Assembly (NCBI GenBank): GCA_934149165.1
Contig: CAKPDY010000001.1
Coordinates: 41,630-105,629 of the forward strand
From: an uncultured Clostridia bacterium
GTDB lineage: Bacteria; Bacillota; Clostridia; TANB77; CAG-508
Direction of reading: 5' to 3'
Length of the DNA stretch: 64,000 bases
How positions within the stretch are numbered: position 1 is the stretch's first letter; every line of letters starts with the position of its first letter. Below the pieces are notes generated by a model. The model ran no database searches, was not told where the DNA came from, and worked only from the letters and a program-made list of their open reading frames with translations. The translations under genes and the position numbers were made by a program. Below, one piece after another: positions 37,599 through 46,080 of this stretch.

Positions 37599-38474
37599 TT
37601 ACATGATTATATTTCTCTTTAATTTTCTTAAATTCACACTTCCGATTCCAACAAATATATCGTTTTCATCATAAACTCTAACCAAACCATCTGTAATATC
37701 ACACTCTAATTTAACTCCATTTAAAAACAAATTCAACTTCCTTTTATCCAAATTCAATTTCACACTACCCATAAAAAAATGTTCTACACTAATAAAATGT
37801 TCATCAAAAAACTTCTTATTACTAATATTGTCTTCTAATTCCTCTATAGTAACAGAATCCTCAATTTTAAACTCTCCTACCATTGTTCTATTTAATTCCT
37901 TCATATACCCAACTGTTCCAAGGTTTTCAGCAAGTTGTTCACAAACAGTTCGAATATATGTTCCCTTTGAACAAAAAACCTCAAACATAATTAACTTATT
38001 TATAGAATCAAAGTTTACCAACTGTAAATCATAAATTTCTATTTCACGCTCAGGTATATCCACAACCTTTCCACTTCTGGCATATTCATATAATTTCTTA
38101 CCATTTACCTTAATAGCCGAATACATTGGAGGACACTGTTTCTGTTTACCTATCATTTTTTTCAAAACCATATTTATTCTTTCACTATCAAAAACAGAAT
38201 CATCAACCACACACTCATCTATAACCTTTCCCTCTACATCTGCTGTATCAGTCTTTTCGCCTAATTTTATAGTAGCTACATACTTTTTATTATGATTAAT
38301 CAAATACTGTGATAACCCTGTACCTTTCCCAACCAAAAGAGGTAAAACCCCAGTAGCATTAGGGTCCAAAGTCCCCGTATGACCCACCTTTTCCTTTAAC
38401 AATTTCTTAACCTTATATACAACATCATGAGATGTACAACCTTTACTCTTATTTATAATTATTATTCCATCCAC
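37599..38474 (-). CDS. truB: tRNA pseudouridine-55 synthase TruB
   Basis: Makes pseudouridine 55 in the T loop of tRNAs. N-terminus GIIIINKSKGCTSHDVV, catalytic aspartate motif GHTGTLDPNATGVLP (about 36-50), then CPPMYSAIKVNGKKLYE and KGTYIRTVCEQLA. 291 residues with a PUA-like tail. GTG 38474 is preceded by GAGGGG. It is downstream of nrnA, rbfA and infB, the conserved nusA-infB superoperon order. Confidence 0.96.
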   Translation of the reverse strand: MDGIIIINKSKGCTSHDVVYKVKKLLKEKVGHTGTLDPNATGVLPLLVGKGTGLSQYLINHNKKYVATIKLGEKTDTADVEGKVIDECVVDDSVFDSERINMVLKKMIGKQKQCPPMYSAIKVNGKKLYEYARSGKVVDIPEREIEIYDLQLVNFDSINKLIMFEVFCSKGTYIRTVCEQLAENLGTVGYMKELNRTMVGEFKIEDSVTIEELEDNISNKKFFDEHFISVEHFFMGSVKLNLDKRKLNLFLNGVKLECDITDGLVRVYDENDIFVGIGSVNLRKLKRNIIM

Positions 38475-38585
38475 TGCATTATTCCCCTCTTTCCCTCAAT
38501 GCACAATTATCTAAAACCAACATTTGCATTATTTCACTTCAGCTTTCAATTATCATATACACACTCATCCCATAATTTACTTACC

Positions 38586-38641
38586 ACTAAAATTCAACCT
38601 TAAATATATACTCTCTACTAAAATTCAATCTTAAATATATT
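38586..38641. repeat. Short tandem direct repeat
   Basis: Two copies of about 24 bases beginning ACTAAAATTCAA, period 31, nearly identical. They sit in the 468-base gene-free gap between truB and nrnA, beside the inverted-repeat element. Confidence 0.7.
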
Positions 38642-38659
38642 ACTTTCTCCCCTCACTCG

Positions 38660-38813
38660 GAGAAAGAAATTTTTACTTTTGAAAAAATAAACCTCCGACC
38701 TGAGCCCTAAAACTTTTAACTAAAGTCATTATCGTAACAGGTTCAACCAACCCAGCACGCACTCCACCGCGTTTGAAGGAGTTTATTTTTTCAAAAGTAA
38801 CAAATTTTTTCTC
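38660..38813. repeat. Imperfect palindromic element between truB and nrnA
   Basis: Arms 38660-38696 and 38778-38813 are complementary over a 19-base perfect core (TACTTTTGAAAAAATAAAC and its complement), one bulged base, and weaker outer pairing. The interior is GC-rich for this genome. The architecture resembles the element at 684-877 (long arms, GC-rich interior of about 80-100 bases), but the sequence is different. The rest of the gap (38475-38942) shows no gene. Confidence 0.7.
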
Positions 38814-38942
38814 ACGGTGCTCACCCCAAAATAAAATATTTAAAATTAAATTTCCATATCAAACCTAAGATGAGCATATAAACACAAAAAGAAACGCTAC
38901 TCCTTTGGCAACCCAAAACATAGATATGCGTTCCTTTCAACC

Positions 38943-39899
38943 TTATTTCAAATAAGCCTTAACCTCATTTAAAATTTTATCTTTTACTTGTTGTAATTCT
39001 CCCTGCATAGTACACCCCGCAGCACGTGGATGTCCACCGCCACCAAATAATAGTGCAACATCTGACACATTAACATATTCATTAGAACGTAAAGACGCTT
39101 TCCATCCCTTACCATTCTTCAACTCTCTAACAAATACAGAAACCTCAACACCTTCAACACATTTACCTATATTAACAATTCCTTCATGATCCCCTGTTTC
39201 AGCATTTACCTTTTCCTCATCATCTAATGTTATATATGTATATGTAACTTTTCCATCATACAAAAATTCTAATCTAGATTCAGCAATTCTTTTTAATTCA
39301 AAGCTACTTTTTGTTGTAGTTTCTAAAACTCTTCTATAAATTTTAGAAACATTTACACCTTTATTTAACAATTCTGCCACAAATTCAAATGTTTCAACAT
39401 TTGTACCAGAATATTTAAATCCACCTGTATCTGTTATAATTCCTGTTAATAAACATGAGCCAATATCTTTTGTTATTTCCATATTAAAATATTGTAAAAC
39501 AACAAGTAATACTTGGCAACATGCTGGTGCATCTGGGTTTACAAAATTGTAATCCCCATACATAGTATTTGTTCCATGATGGTCTATAACTATACTGGTT
39601 TTAGCATTTTCAAAATATTTTGTACAACCATTTAACATTTTTATATTAGCAGTATCAACTGCAATAACTAAATCATAATTTTCTATACTACTTTCTTTTT
39701 TTATTTCACTAGAACCTGGTAAAAATTCAAAACATCTAGAATATTCTGGAATAATAACATCTGCATTTTTACCATAATTTTTTAAAGCATTGTATAACGC
39801 CAAGCTACTTCCAACAGCATCTCCATCTGGATTTTCATGTGTTAAAATAACAATTGACTCTGCTTTATTTATTTCTTCTAATATATTTTCTAAAGTCAT
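38943..39899 (-). CDS. nrnA: Bifunctional oligoribonuclease / PAP phosphatase NrnA
   Basis: DHH/DHHA1 phosphoesterase that degrades nanoRNA and 3'-phosphoadenosine 5'-phosphate. Motifs: HENPDGDAVGSSLAL (about 21-35), AVDTAN, VIDHHGTN (DHH), DTGGFKYSGT and C-terminal GGGGHPRAAG. 318 residues. Located between rbfA and truB as in many Firmicutes. Confidence 0.95.
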   Translation of the reverse strand: MTLENILEEINKAESIVILTHENPDGDAVGSSLALYNALKNYGKNADVIIPEYSRCFEFLPGSSEIKKESSIENYDLVIAVDTANIKMLNGCTKYFENAKTSIVIDHHGTNTMYGDYNFVNPDAPACCQVLLVVLQYFNMEITKDIGSCLLTGIITDTGGFKYSGTNVETFEFVAELLNKGVNVSKIYRRVLETTTKSSFELKRIAESRLEFLYDGKVTYTYITLDDEEKVNAETGDHEGIVNIGKCVEGVEVSVFVRELKNGKGWKASLRSNEYVNVSDVALLFGGGGHPRAAGCTMQGELQQVKDKILNEVKAYLK

Positions 39900-39973
39900 T
39901 TATTACAACATTCCTTATAATAAGATTTAGGTTTTTAATTAGGAAACACCTATAAACCTTTTTATAATAAATT

Positions 39974-40324
39974 TTATTGACTTTTTAAGTCTTTTAGAAT
40001 TTCTTCAATTCTAGCACCATATTCCAAAGAGTCATCTAATTCAAAAACCAACTCTGGAGTAATTCGTAAATTAACACTTTTTGCAATTTTACTTCTAATA
40101 AAACCACTTGATTCTTTTAAACCTTGCATAGTTTTATCTATATTTTTAGAATTTAAAATACTAACATATACCTTAGCATACTTAAAATCTGGAGTAATTT
40201 TTACTTTAGTAACACTAAGCATTCCCGTAATATTAGGATTTTTTAAATCATATGCTAAAATGCTACTAAGCTCTTTTCTTAATTCTTCATTAATTCTGCT
40301 CAAACGAGCTTCATTCTTAGCCAT
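39974..40324 (-). CDS. rbfA: Ribosome-binding factor A
   Basis: 30S maturation factor with a KH fold, 116 residues. RINEELRKELSSIL at the start, VTKVKITPDFKYAKVYVS and the C-terminal RITPELVFELDDSLEYG are characteristic. ATG 40324 after AAGG. Lies between infB and nrnA. Confidence 0.95.
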   Translation of the reverse strand: MAKNEARLSRINEELRKELSSILAYDLKNPNITGMLSVTKVKITPDFKYAKVYVSILNSKNIDKTMQGLKESSGFIRSKIAKSVNLRITPELVFELDDSLEYGARIEEILKDLKSQ

Positions 40325-40391
40325 ATTATACCTTCTTTCTTTTTACTTTAGATAAAAAACATTATAAAAAATCCTAATTATAAATATTTTC

Positions 40392-43300
40392 TTATCTTTT
40401 TACCTCTTCCATAACAAAAGCTTCAATAATGTCGCCTTCTTTAATATCATTATAATTTTCAATTTGAACACCACATTCAAAACCTTTAGTAACCTCTTTT
40501 GCATCATCTTTAAAACGTTTTAAAGATGCAAGTTTACCTTCATGAATAACAACACTATCACGAATAACTCTAACTCCTGCATGTCTTTCAATTTTGCCAT
40601 CTAAAACATAACATCCAGCAATTGTACCTACATTTGAAACCTTAAAAGTTTGTCTAACATCAGCATTTCCAATTATTTTTTCTTCATAAATAGGGTCAAG
40701 CATACCCTTCATTGCAGCTTCAACATCTTCAATAGCTTTATAAATAATAGAATACAATTTTATTTCAACACCTTCTCTATCAGCAATTTCTTTTGCTGTT
40801 CCAACTGGTCTTACATTAAATCCTATAATTATTGCTTTTGCAGCTTTTGCAAGTTGAACATCAGATTCATTAATTGCACCTGCAACTGAATGTATAACTT
40901 TTACTTTAACTTCATCATTTGAAAGTTTTTCTAATGATTGTTTTACTGCTTCAGCAGAACCTTGCACATCAGCCTTTACAATTAAATTCAATTGTTTTAA
41001 ATTTTCGTTAGCCATTTTTTCAAATAAATTACTTAATGTTACAACACTTGAACTTAACATTTTTTCTCTTTCTTGAGCACGTCTTTTTTCTATTAGATGT
41101 TTAGCCATTTTTTCATTTTTAACTTCATAGAAAGTATCTCCCGCTTCTGGAACTTCTGTTAATCCCATTATTTCAACAGGTGTAGAAGGACCAGCTTCTT
41201 TAACACTTTGACCTTTATCATTTTTCATAGCTCTAATTCTTCCTATTGAAGTTCCAACAACTACTGTATCTCCTACATCTAAAGTTCCTCTTTGTACTAA
41301 AACAGAAGCAATAGGACCTTTTGCTTTATCTAAACGAGCTTCAATTACAACACCTTTAGATTGTTTATTTGGATTTGCTTTTAATTCTTGCATATCTGCA
41401 ACTAATAAAACCATTTCTAGTAAATTTTCAATATTAATATTATTTCTAGCAGAAATAGGAACAAATATTGTATCTCCTCCCCATTCTTCTGCAACTAATT
41501 CATATTGCATTAACTCTTGTTTTACTTTTTCCACATTTGCTTCTGGTAAATCTATTTTATTTACTGCTACTATAATTGGAATATTTGCAGCTTTAGCATG
41601 GTTAATAGCTTCAACAGTTTGTGGCATTACACCATCATTTGCTGCAACAACAAGTATTGCTATATCTGTTATTTGTGCACCTCTTGCTCTCATGCTTGTA
41701 AATGCTTCATGTCCTGGTGTATCTAAAAATGTAATTTCTCTACCATTTACATTAACTTTATATGCACCTATATGTTGTGTAATTCCACCTGCTTCACCTT
41801 CAATAACATTAGTTCTTCTAATAGTGTCTAATAATGAAGTTTTACCATGGTCAACGTGTCCCATAACAACTACAACTGGTGGTCTTGGTTTTAATTCATC
41901 AGCTGTATCTTCAGATTCATCAAATAATATATCTTCTTCATTAACAATTTCTTTTTTAGTTGCAGTTACACCAAATTCTTCTGCCACTAAAAATGCTGTA
42001 TCAAAATCTACCTCATTATTAATTGTAGCCATTATTCCTAAACCAAACAATTTTTTTATTACTTCCCCACTTGTTTTCTTTAATTCAGTTGCTAAATCTT
42101 TAACAGTAATTTTTTCAGGAATTGTTATTTCCTTTAATTCAAATATTTTCTGTTTATTTCTTTCTTCATTATTTTTATTAATTTTTTTCTTGTTTCTTTT
42201 ACCTCTTTCAGTAGTTAAGTCATAATAATCAAGCATTCCACCATCTTGTTCATCAAACATATGTGATAATTTATTAACTTGTTTCAAATCTTTTAATTTA
42301 CCACCATCAAATTGTTCAAATTTACCATTTTTCTTTGATTTTGTTTGTTTTTTACTTCCTTTATTTTCTTCAAATTTACTTTGTTTAGCCTTATCTATAG
42401 ATTTACTATTATAATCTCTTTGAGATTCTTTTTCTACTATTTCTGTAGACATAATATTTTTAATGTTTTTATCTATACCCCTTTCATCAAGAGGTCTTTT
42501 TTCATTTTTATTAAATTCATTTTTATTATTGAATCCATTTTTTTGGAATCTATTGTTAGGATTTTTAGAAAATCCATTTTCATTATTATTTCTTCTATCT
42601 TGATTATTATAACCATTATTATTTCTATTATTTTGAAATTTATTATTATTATTAAATCTATTTCTATTATTATCCCTTTTATTTTCTTGATTATGTTTAC
42701 TTTCATTATTTCTAAAATTATTATTTTTACCTTGATTATAATTCTCATTTCTTCTGTATCCATTATTATTATTATTATTATTGTTTACAAACTCTTTTTT
42801 TACTACTTGCTCCATATTTTTATTTTCAGTTAATTCTGCTTTCTCCTTTTTTTCAATATTTTTTTCAACCACATCTTGTTTTTTCGGTTCTACCACTTTT
42901 TCAATATTATCTGATTTATTTAGTGTAATATTATTATCTGTTTTATCTGATAAATTATCTTTCTCATTAACTTTATTCACAACAAGATTATCTTTTTCTT
43001 CAATTTTAATTGGTTTATCGACTTTTTCTTGCTTTTTCTCTTCTTTTTGTACTTCTTTAGATTTATCTTCCTTTTTATTTTCAGATTTTTCATTTTCTTT
43101 TTTATTATCTTTAATTCCAAACAATTCACTAAATGTCATTGGTTTAGTAGTTTTATTTCTATAAACTAAGTTGTAATCTTGATTTTTATTTCTTTCTACA
43201 AAAGCATCATTATTTTTACTTTCTTTAATTTTTTCATCATTTTTTTTATTTTCTTCAGTTACAATTACTTCTCTTCTTATTATAACAGGAGTTTCGTTTT

Positions 43301-43511
43301 TCTTTTCATTTTTTGTTTTTTTACTTTTATCATTTTTTGCTATTTCATTATGTTTTTTACCTAAACTATGTTTTATCATATTTGCCTGTTCTTCATCAAC
43401 CGAACTCAAATGACTAGAAACATTAATTCCTAAGTTATTCGCCTTTTCAATTATTTCTTTACTGGTTAAGCCTACCTCTTTTGCAATTTCATGTATTTTC
43501 ACCTTACCCAA
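40392..43511 (-). CDS. infB: Translation initiation factor IF-2
   Basis: GTPase placing initiator tRNA on the 30S subunit. I choose TTG 43511, six bases after GGGGGTG, giving MGKVKIHEIAKEVGL; an in-frame ATG at 43526 has no proper SD. The product is about 1,039 residues, made long by a low-complexity Lys/Glu/Asn-rich region (about 55-440) with Asn runs. Core motifs: VMGHVDHGKTSLLD, GGITQHIGAY, DTPGHEAF, NKIDLPEAN. Overlaps the end of ylxQ by eight bases. Confidence 0.96.
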   Translation of the reverse strand: MGKVKIHEIAKEVGLTSKEIIEKANNLGINVSSHLSSVDEEQANMIKHSLGKKHNEIAKNDKSKKTKNEKKNETPVIIRREVIVTEENKKNDEKIKESKNNDAFVERNKNQDYNLVYRNKTTKPMTFSELFGIKDNKKENEKSENKKEDKSKEVQKEEKKQEKVDKPIKIEEKDNLVVNKVNEKDNLSDKTDNNITLNKSDNIEKVVEPKKQDVVEKNIEKKEKAELTENKNMEQVVKKEFVNNNNNNNNGYRRNENYNQGKNNNFRNNESKHNQENKRDNNRNRFNNNNKFQNNRNNNGYNNQDRRNNNENGFSKNPNNRFQKNGFNNKNEFNKNEKRPLDERGIDKNIKNIMSTEIVEKESQRDYNSKSIDKAKQSKFEENKGSKKQTKSKKNGKFEQFDGGKLKDLKQVNKLSHMFDEQDGGMLDYYDLTTERGKRNKKKINKNNEERNKQKIFELKEITIPEKITVKDLATELKKTSGEVIKKLFGLGIMATINNEVDFDTAFLVAEEFGVTATKKEIVNEEDILFDESEDTADELKPRPPVVVVMGHVDHGKTSLLDTIRRTNVIEGEAGGITQHIGAYKVNVNGREITFLDTPGHEAFTSMRARGAQITDIAILVVAANDGVMPQTVEAINHAKAANIPIIVAVNKIDLPEANVEKVKQELMQYELVAEEWGGDTIFVPISARNNINIENLLEMVLLVADMQELKANPNKQSKGVVIEARLDKAKGPIASVLVQRGTLDVGDTVVVGTSIGRIRAMKNDKGQSVKEAGPSTPVEIMGLTEVPEAGDTFYEVKNEKMAKHLIEKRRAQEREKMLSSSVVTLSNLFEKMANENLKQLNLIVKADVQGSAEAVKQSLEKLSNDEVKVKVIHSVAGAINESDVQLAKAAKAIIIGFNVRPVGTAKEIADREGVEIKLYSIIYKAIEDVEAAMKGMLDPIYEEKIIGNADVRQTFKVSNVGTIAGCYVLDGKIERHAGVRVIRDSVVIHEGKLASLKRFKDDAKEVTKGFECGVQIENYNDIKEGDIIEAFVMEEVKR

Positions 43512-43828
43512 TAATATCACCCCCATTAATATTTTTTATAATTTCTTTTGAAAAGTTAACATCTTTGACCCCAATAACAGCTTTAGGAGTTTTTCCTATT
43601 GCCTTTCCAATTTCATCCATTGTAGCAAATTCACATATATGTACAAATTGTTTATTTACTAAATTATAAAAATTGTTTTTGGTTCTTTCAGAAGCATCTT
43701 CTGATATAATTACTAATTTAAGTTTTCTCTTTAAATATGCCTCTTTAACAGCATCAGCTCCGTGAAACTATTTTACCAGCTCTCATAGCTAACCCCAATA
43801 GTCCAAATATTTTTGACTTATTTACCAC
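43504..43828 (-). CDS. ylxQ: L7Ae-family ribosomal-like protein YlxQ, read through a +1 shift at CGG
   Basis: Small RNA-binding protein of the nusA-infB operon. GTG 43828 overlaps the ylxR stop and follows AAGGGGTG. The first 22 residues (KIFGLLGLAMRAGKIVS) match the family; the frame then stops two codons later at CGG AGC TGA. From CGG (43762-43760), skipping one C gives VSGADAVKEAYLKRKL, then LVIISEDAS, up to a stop at 43504: TTT is not involved, the site reads GTT TCA C GGA GCT GAT. The restored protein is 107 residues, the normal size, with the conserved Ser-Gly at the shift. The gene keeps its place between ylxR and infB and good overlaps on both sides, so it looks functional. Confidence 0.9.
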
Positions 43829-44078
43829 TAATTACACCCCTTAAACTTTCATAAACACTTTCATCTATGCTCATTTTAAAACTTTTTTCAATTTTTTTAT
43901 TTTTAATGGCTTTTTCCAAACATTCTATATTATCACAAATATATGCTCCTCTACCATTGGCTTTTCCTGTTTTATCTATACTTATATTATTTTCATTATC
44001 TTTAACAATACGTATAAACTCTTTTTTATCTTTTTTTACATTACATCCAATACATGTTCTTTGTGGTATATTTTTCAA
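43818..44078 (-). CDS. ylxR: YlxR-family RNA-binding protein
   Basis: Basic protein of the nusA operon, about 86 residues. The signature RTCIGCNVKKDKKEFIRIV and GRGAYICDNIECLEKA match the YlxR fold (RNA-binding cleft with conserved GRGAYI). I prefer TTG 44078, eight bases after AGGAAG; a GTG at 44087 overlaps that SD. The stop codon overlaps the ylxQ start. Confidence 0.9.
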   Translation of the reverse strand: MKNIPQRTCIGCNVKKDKKEFIRIVKDNENNISIDKTGKANGRGAYICDNIECLEKAIKNKKIEKSFKMSIDESVYESLRGVISGK

Positions 44079-44152
44079 AATATTCACTTCCTATCTATAA
44101 ACTTATTATATTAATATTTAATAATTTGTACAACATTATATATTAAAATTAT

Positions 44153-45340
44153 TTAATTTTCTTCATTTTCTATTTCTGAATTTACATCTGTTTCAACTTC
44201 ATTTTGAATATCTTTATTTTCATTTTCTTCATTTTCCATTTTTTCTTGAAGAATTTTTCTAAATTGAGACTCACTTTTTATATCTATTTTCCAATTTGTT
44301 AATTTTGCTGCCAATCTTGCATTTTGACCAGATTTACCTATAGCTAATGATAATTGATCATCTGGAACTATTACTTGTGCAAATTTTTCATCTTCTTTTA
44401 TATCTACAGCCAATACTTTTGCTGGTAATAGTGCTGCTGAAATAAATACTGCTGGATCTTGGCTCCATTCTATAACATCTATTTTTTCTCCACCTAATTC
44501 ATTTATAATATTTTGAATACGAATTCCTTTTTGACCAACACATGAACCAACAGGGTCTATATTTTCATCTGGTGAATATACTGCAACCTTACTTCTACTT
44601 CCTGCATCTCTTGATACATTTTTTATTTCTATTACACCTTCATAAATTTCTGGTATTTCAAGTTCAAATAACTTTCTAACGAAATCTGCATGTGCTCTTG
44701 AAATTATTACTTGTGGAGCTCCTTTTGTTCCTTTTTCTACACCTAAAACATATGCTCTTAACTTATCATTTACCTTATATGTTTCTGTTGGAACTTGTTC
44801 TTTTAATGGCATTACTCCTTCTAATCTTCCTAAATCTATAATAACAATTCCGCCATCTGCTTTTTGAATTAAACCAGAAACTATTTCACCTTTTCTATCA
44901 CTAAACTCATTAAATAAATATTCTCTTGATGCTTCTCTTATTTTTTGAACAATAACTTGTTTTGCAGTACCAGCTGCAATTCTTCCAAAATTTTTTGGCA
45001 TTACTTCAATTTGTGCTGTATCCCCTATTTCTAATGCTTTATTTACTTTTTTTGCATCTGCTAAAGATATTTGAATATTTTCATCTTCAACTTCTTCAAC
45101 AACTTCTTTTTCTGCAAACACATGAAATTCACCAGTTTCTTTATCTACTATTATTTTTACATTATCTGCTGTTGAATCACAATCTCTTTTATATGCTGTA
45201 ATTAAAGCTGTTTCTATTGATTCCAACAAACTTCCTGGTTCCATACCATTTTCCTTTTCTAGTTCTTCCATTGCTAATAACATTTCCTTACTGTCTATTG
45301 TTTTGCTTACTTTTGCTTTTGACTTTGTACTTTTTTTCAT
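44153..45340 (-). CDS. nusA: Transcription termination/antitermination factor NusA
   Basis: RNA-polymerase-associated factor. N-terminal polymerase-binding domain, S1 domain, then two KH domains: VGSCVGQKGIRIQNIINEL and LAIGKSGQNARLAAKLT. It has about 20 extra Lys/Ser-rich residues before the usual N-terminus and an acidic Asn/Glu tail. 395 residues, first large gene of rimP-nusA-ylxR-ylxQ-infB-rbfA-nrnA-truB. Confidence 0.96.
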   Translation of the reverse strand: MKKSTKSKAKVSKTIDSKEMLLAMEELEKENGMEPGSLLESIETALITAYKRDCDSTADNVKIIVDKETGEFHVFAEKEVVEEVEDENIQISLADAKKVNKALEIGDTAQIEVMPKNFGRIAAGTAKQVIVQKIREASREYLFNEFSDRKGEIVSGLIQKADGGIVIIDLGRLEGVMPLKEQVPTETYKVNDKLRAYVLGVEKGTKGAPQVIISRAHADFVRKLFELEIPEIYEGVIEIKNVSRDAGSRSKVAVYSPDENIDPVGSCVGQKGIRIQNIINELGGEKIDVIEWSQDPAVFISAALLPAKVLAVDIKEDEKFAQVIVPDDQLSLAIGKSGQNARLAAKLTNWKIDIKSESQFRKILQEKMENEENENKDIQNEVETDVNSEIENEEN

Positions 45341-45374
45341 TTTTCTAATTCCTCCCTTTATTAATTAAATAATT

Positions 45375-45836
45375 TTAATTCCAATTATAATATTTTTTTA
45401 TTAATGAAATATTTTTTCTTTCTAATTCTACAATTTCATTATTTACTTGTAAATATATTATTTCATCATCAAATTTTTTTAATTTTCCAACATATTCTTT
45501 ATTGTTATTAATTGGCTTATATAATTTTACACATATATCTTGTTCCAAATTTTCTTGTAAATGTTTTTCTTTTCTTATAATTTTTTCTATACCTGTAGAT
45601 GAAATTTCTAGAAAATATTGTTCTTTTATATAATCTTGTGTATCTAACATTTCTTCTATTTCATTGTTTACTTTTTCGCAATCTTCCAAACTAATTGCAC
45701 CATTTTCTTTTTCAATGAATATTCTTAAGAAATAATCTTTGCCTTCTTTTACATATTGAACATCATATAATTCATACCCCAAATTTTCAATTGTTGGCTT
45801 TACAAGAGTTTCTACTCTTTCTTCAATATTTGCCAA
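45375..45836 (-). CDS. rimP: Ribosome maturation factor RimP
   Basis: 30S assembly factor, 153 residues. LGYELYDVQYVKEGKDYFLRI, then SLEDCEKVNNEIEEMLD and YFLEISSTGIEKIIRKE are the family blocks (the last corresponds to LEVSSPGLdRPL). TTG 45836 lies nine bases after GGAGG. First gene of the nusA operon. Confidence 0.93.
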   Translation of the reverse strand: MANIEERVETLVKPTIENLGYELYDVQYVKEGKDYFLRIFIEKENGAISLEDCEKVNNEIEEMLDTQDYIKEQYFLEISSTGIEKIIRKEKHLQENLEQDICVKLYKPINNNKEYVGKLKKFDDEIIYLQVNNEIVELERKNISLIKKYYNWN

Positions 45837-45861
45837 ATTTTTTTCCTCCTTATTTACGATT

Positions 45862-45888
45862 AAAGAGTGGGATTTGTTCCCACTCTTT
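45862..45888 (-). promoter_or_regulatory. Leader hairpin upstream of rimP-nusA
   Basis: Perfect 11-base stem AAAGAGTGGGA / TCCCACTCTTT with loop TTTGT, about 25 bases before rimP. No T run follows on the minus strand, so it is a leader structure or NusA-responsive attenuator candidate more than a plain terminator. Confidence 0.6.
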
Positions 45889-46046
45889 CCTTAATTAACT
45901 AATTGCATTATTATTATATATTATTTTAGTACATTTTTCAAGTGTTTTACGTTTTTTTCTTAAGTTTTTTCATTACACCTGTTACCAGTCACCCATAAAT
46001 TGTAGAATAGGCTATTTTAAGTCTAACTGACAATTCACACCTGTAA

Positions 46047-46075
46047 AAAAGAACCCAGCAAAAAGCCAGGTTCTT
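46047..46075 (-). terminator. Terminator after the leucine-rich-repeat gene
   Basis: Stem AAGAACCTGGC / GCTGGGTTCTT (one internal mismatch) followed by TTTTTT on the minus strand, six bases past the stop codon. Confidence 0.85.
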
Positions 46076-46080
46076 CTACA

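Noticed and set aside
42480..42780. Possible CRISPR-like or satellite repeats in the ATT/TTA-rich stretch
   Set aside because: It is the Asn-rich coding part of infB; the repeats are codon runs, not spaced direct repeats.
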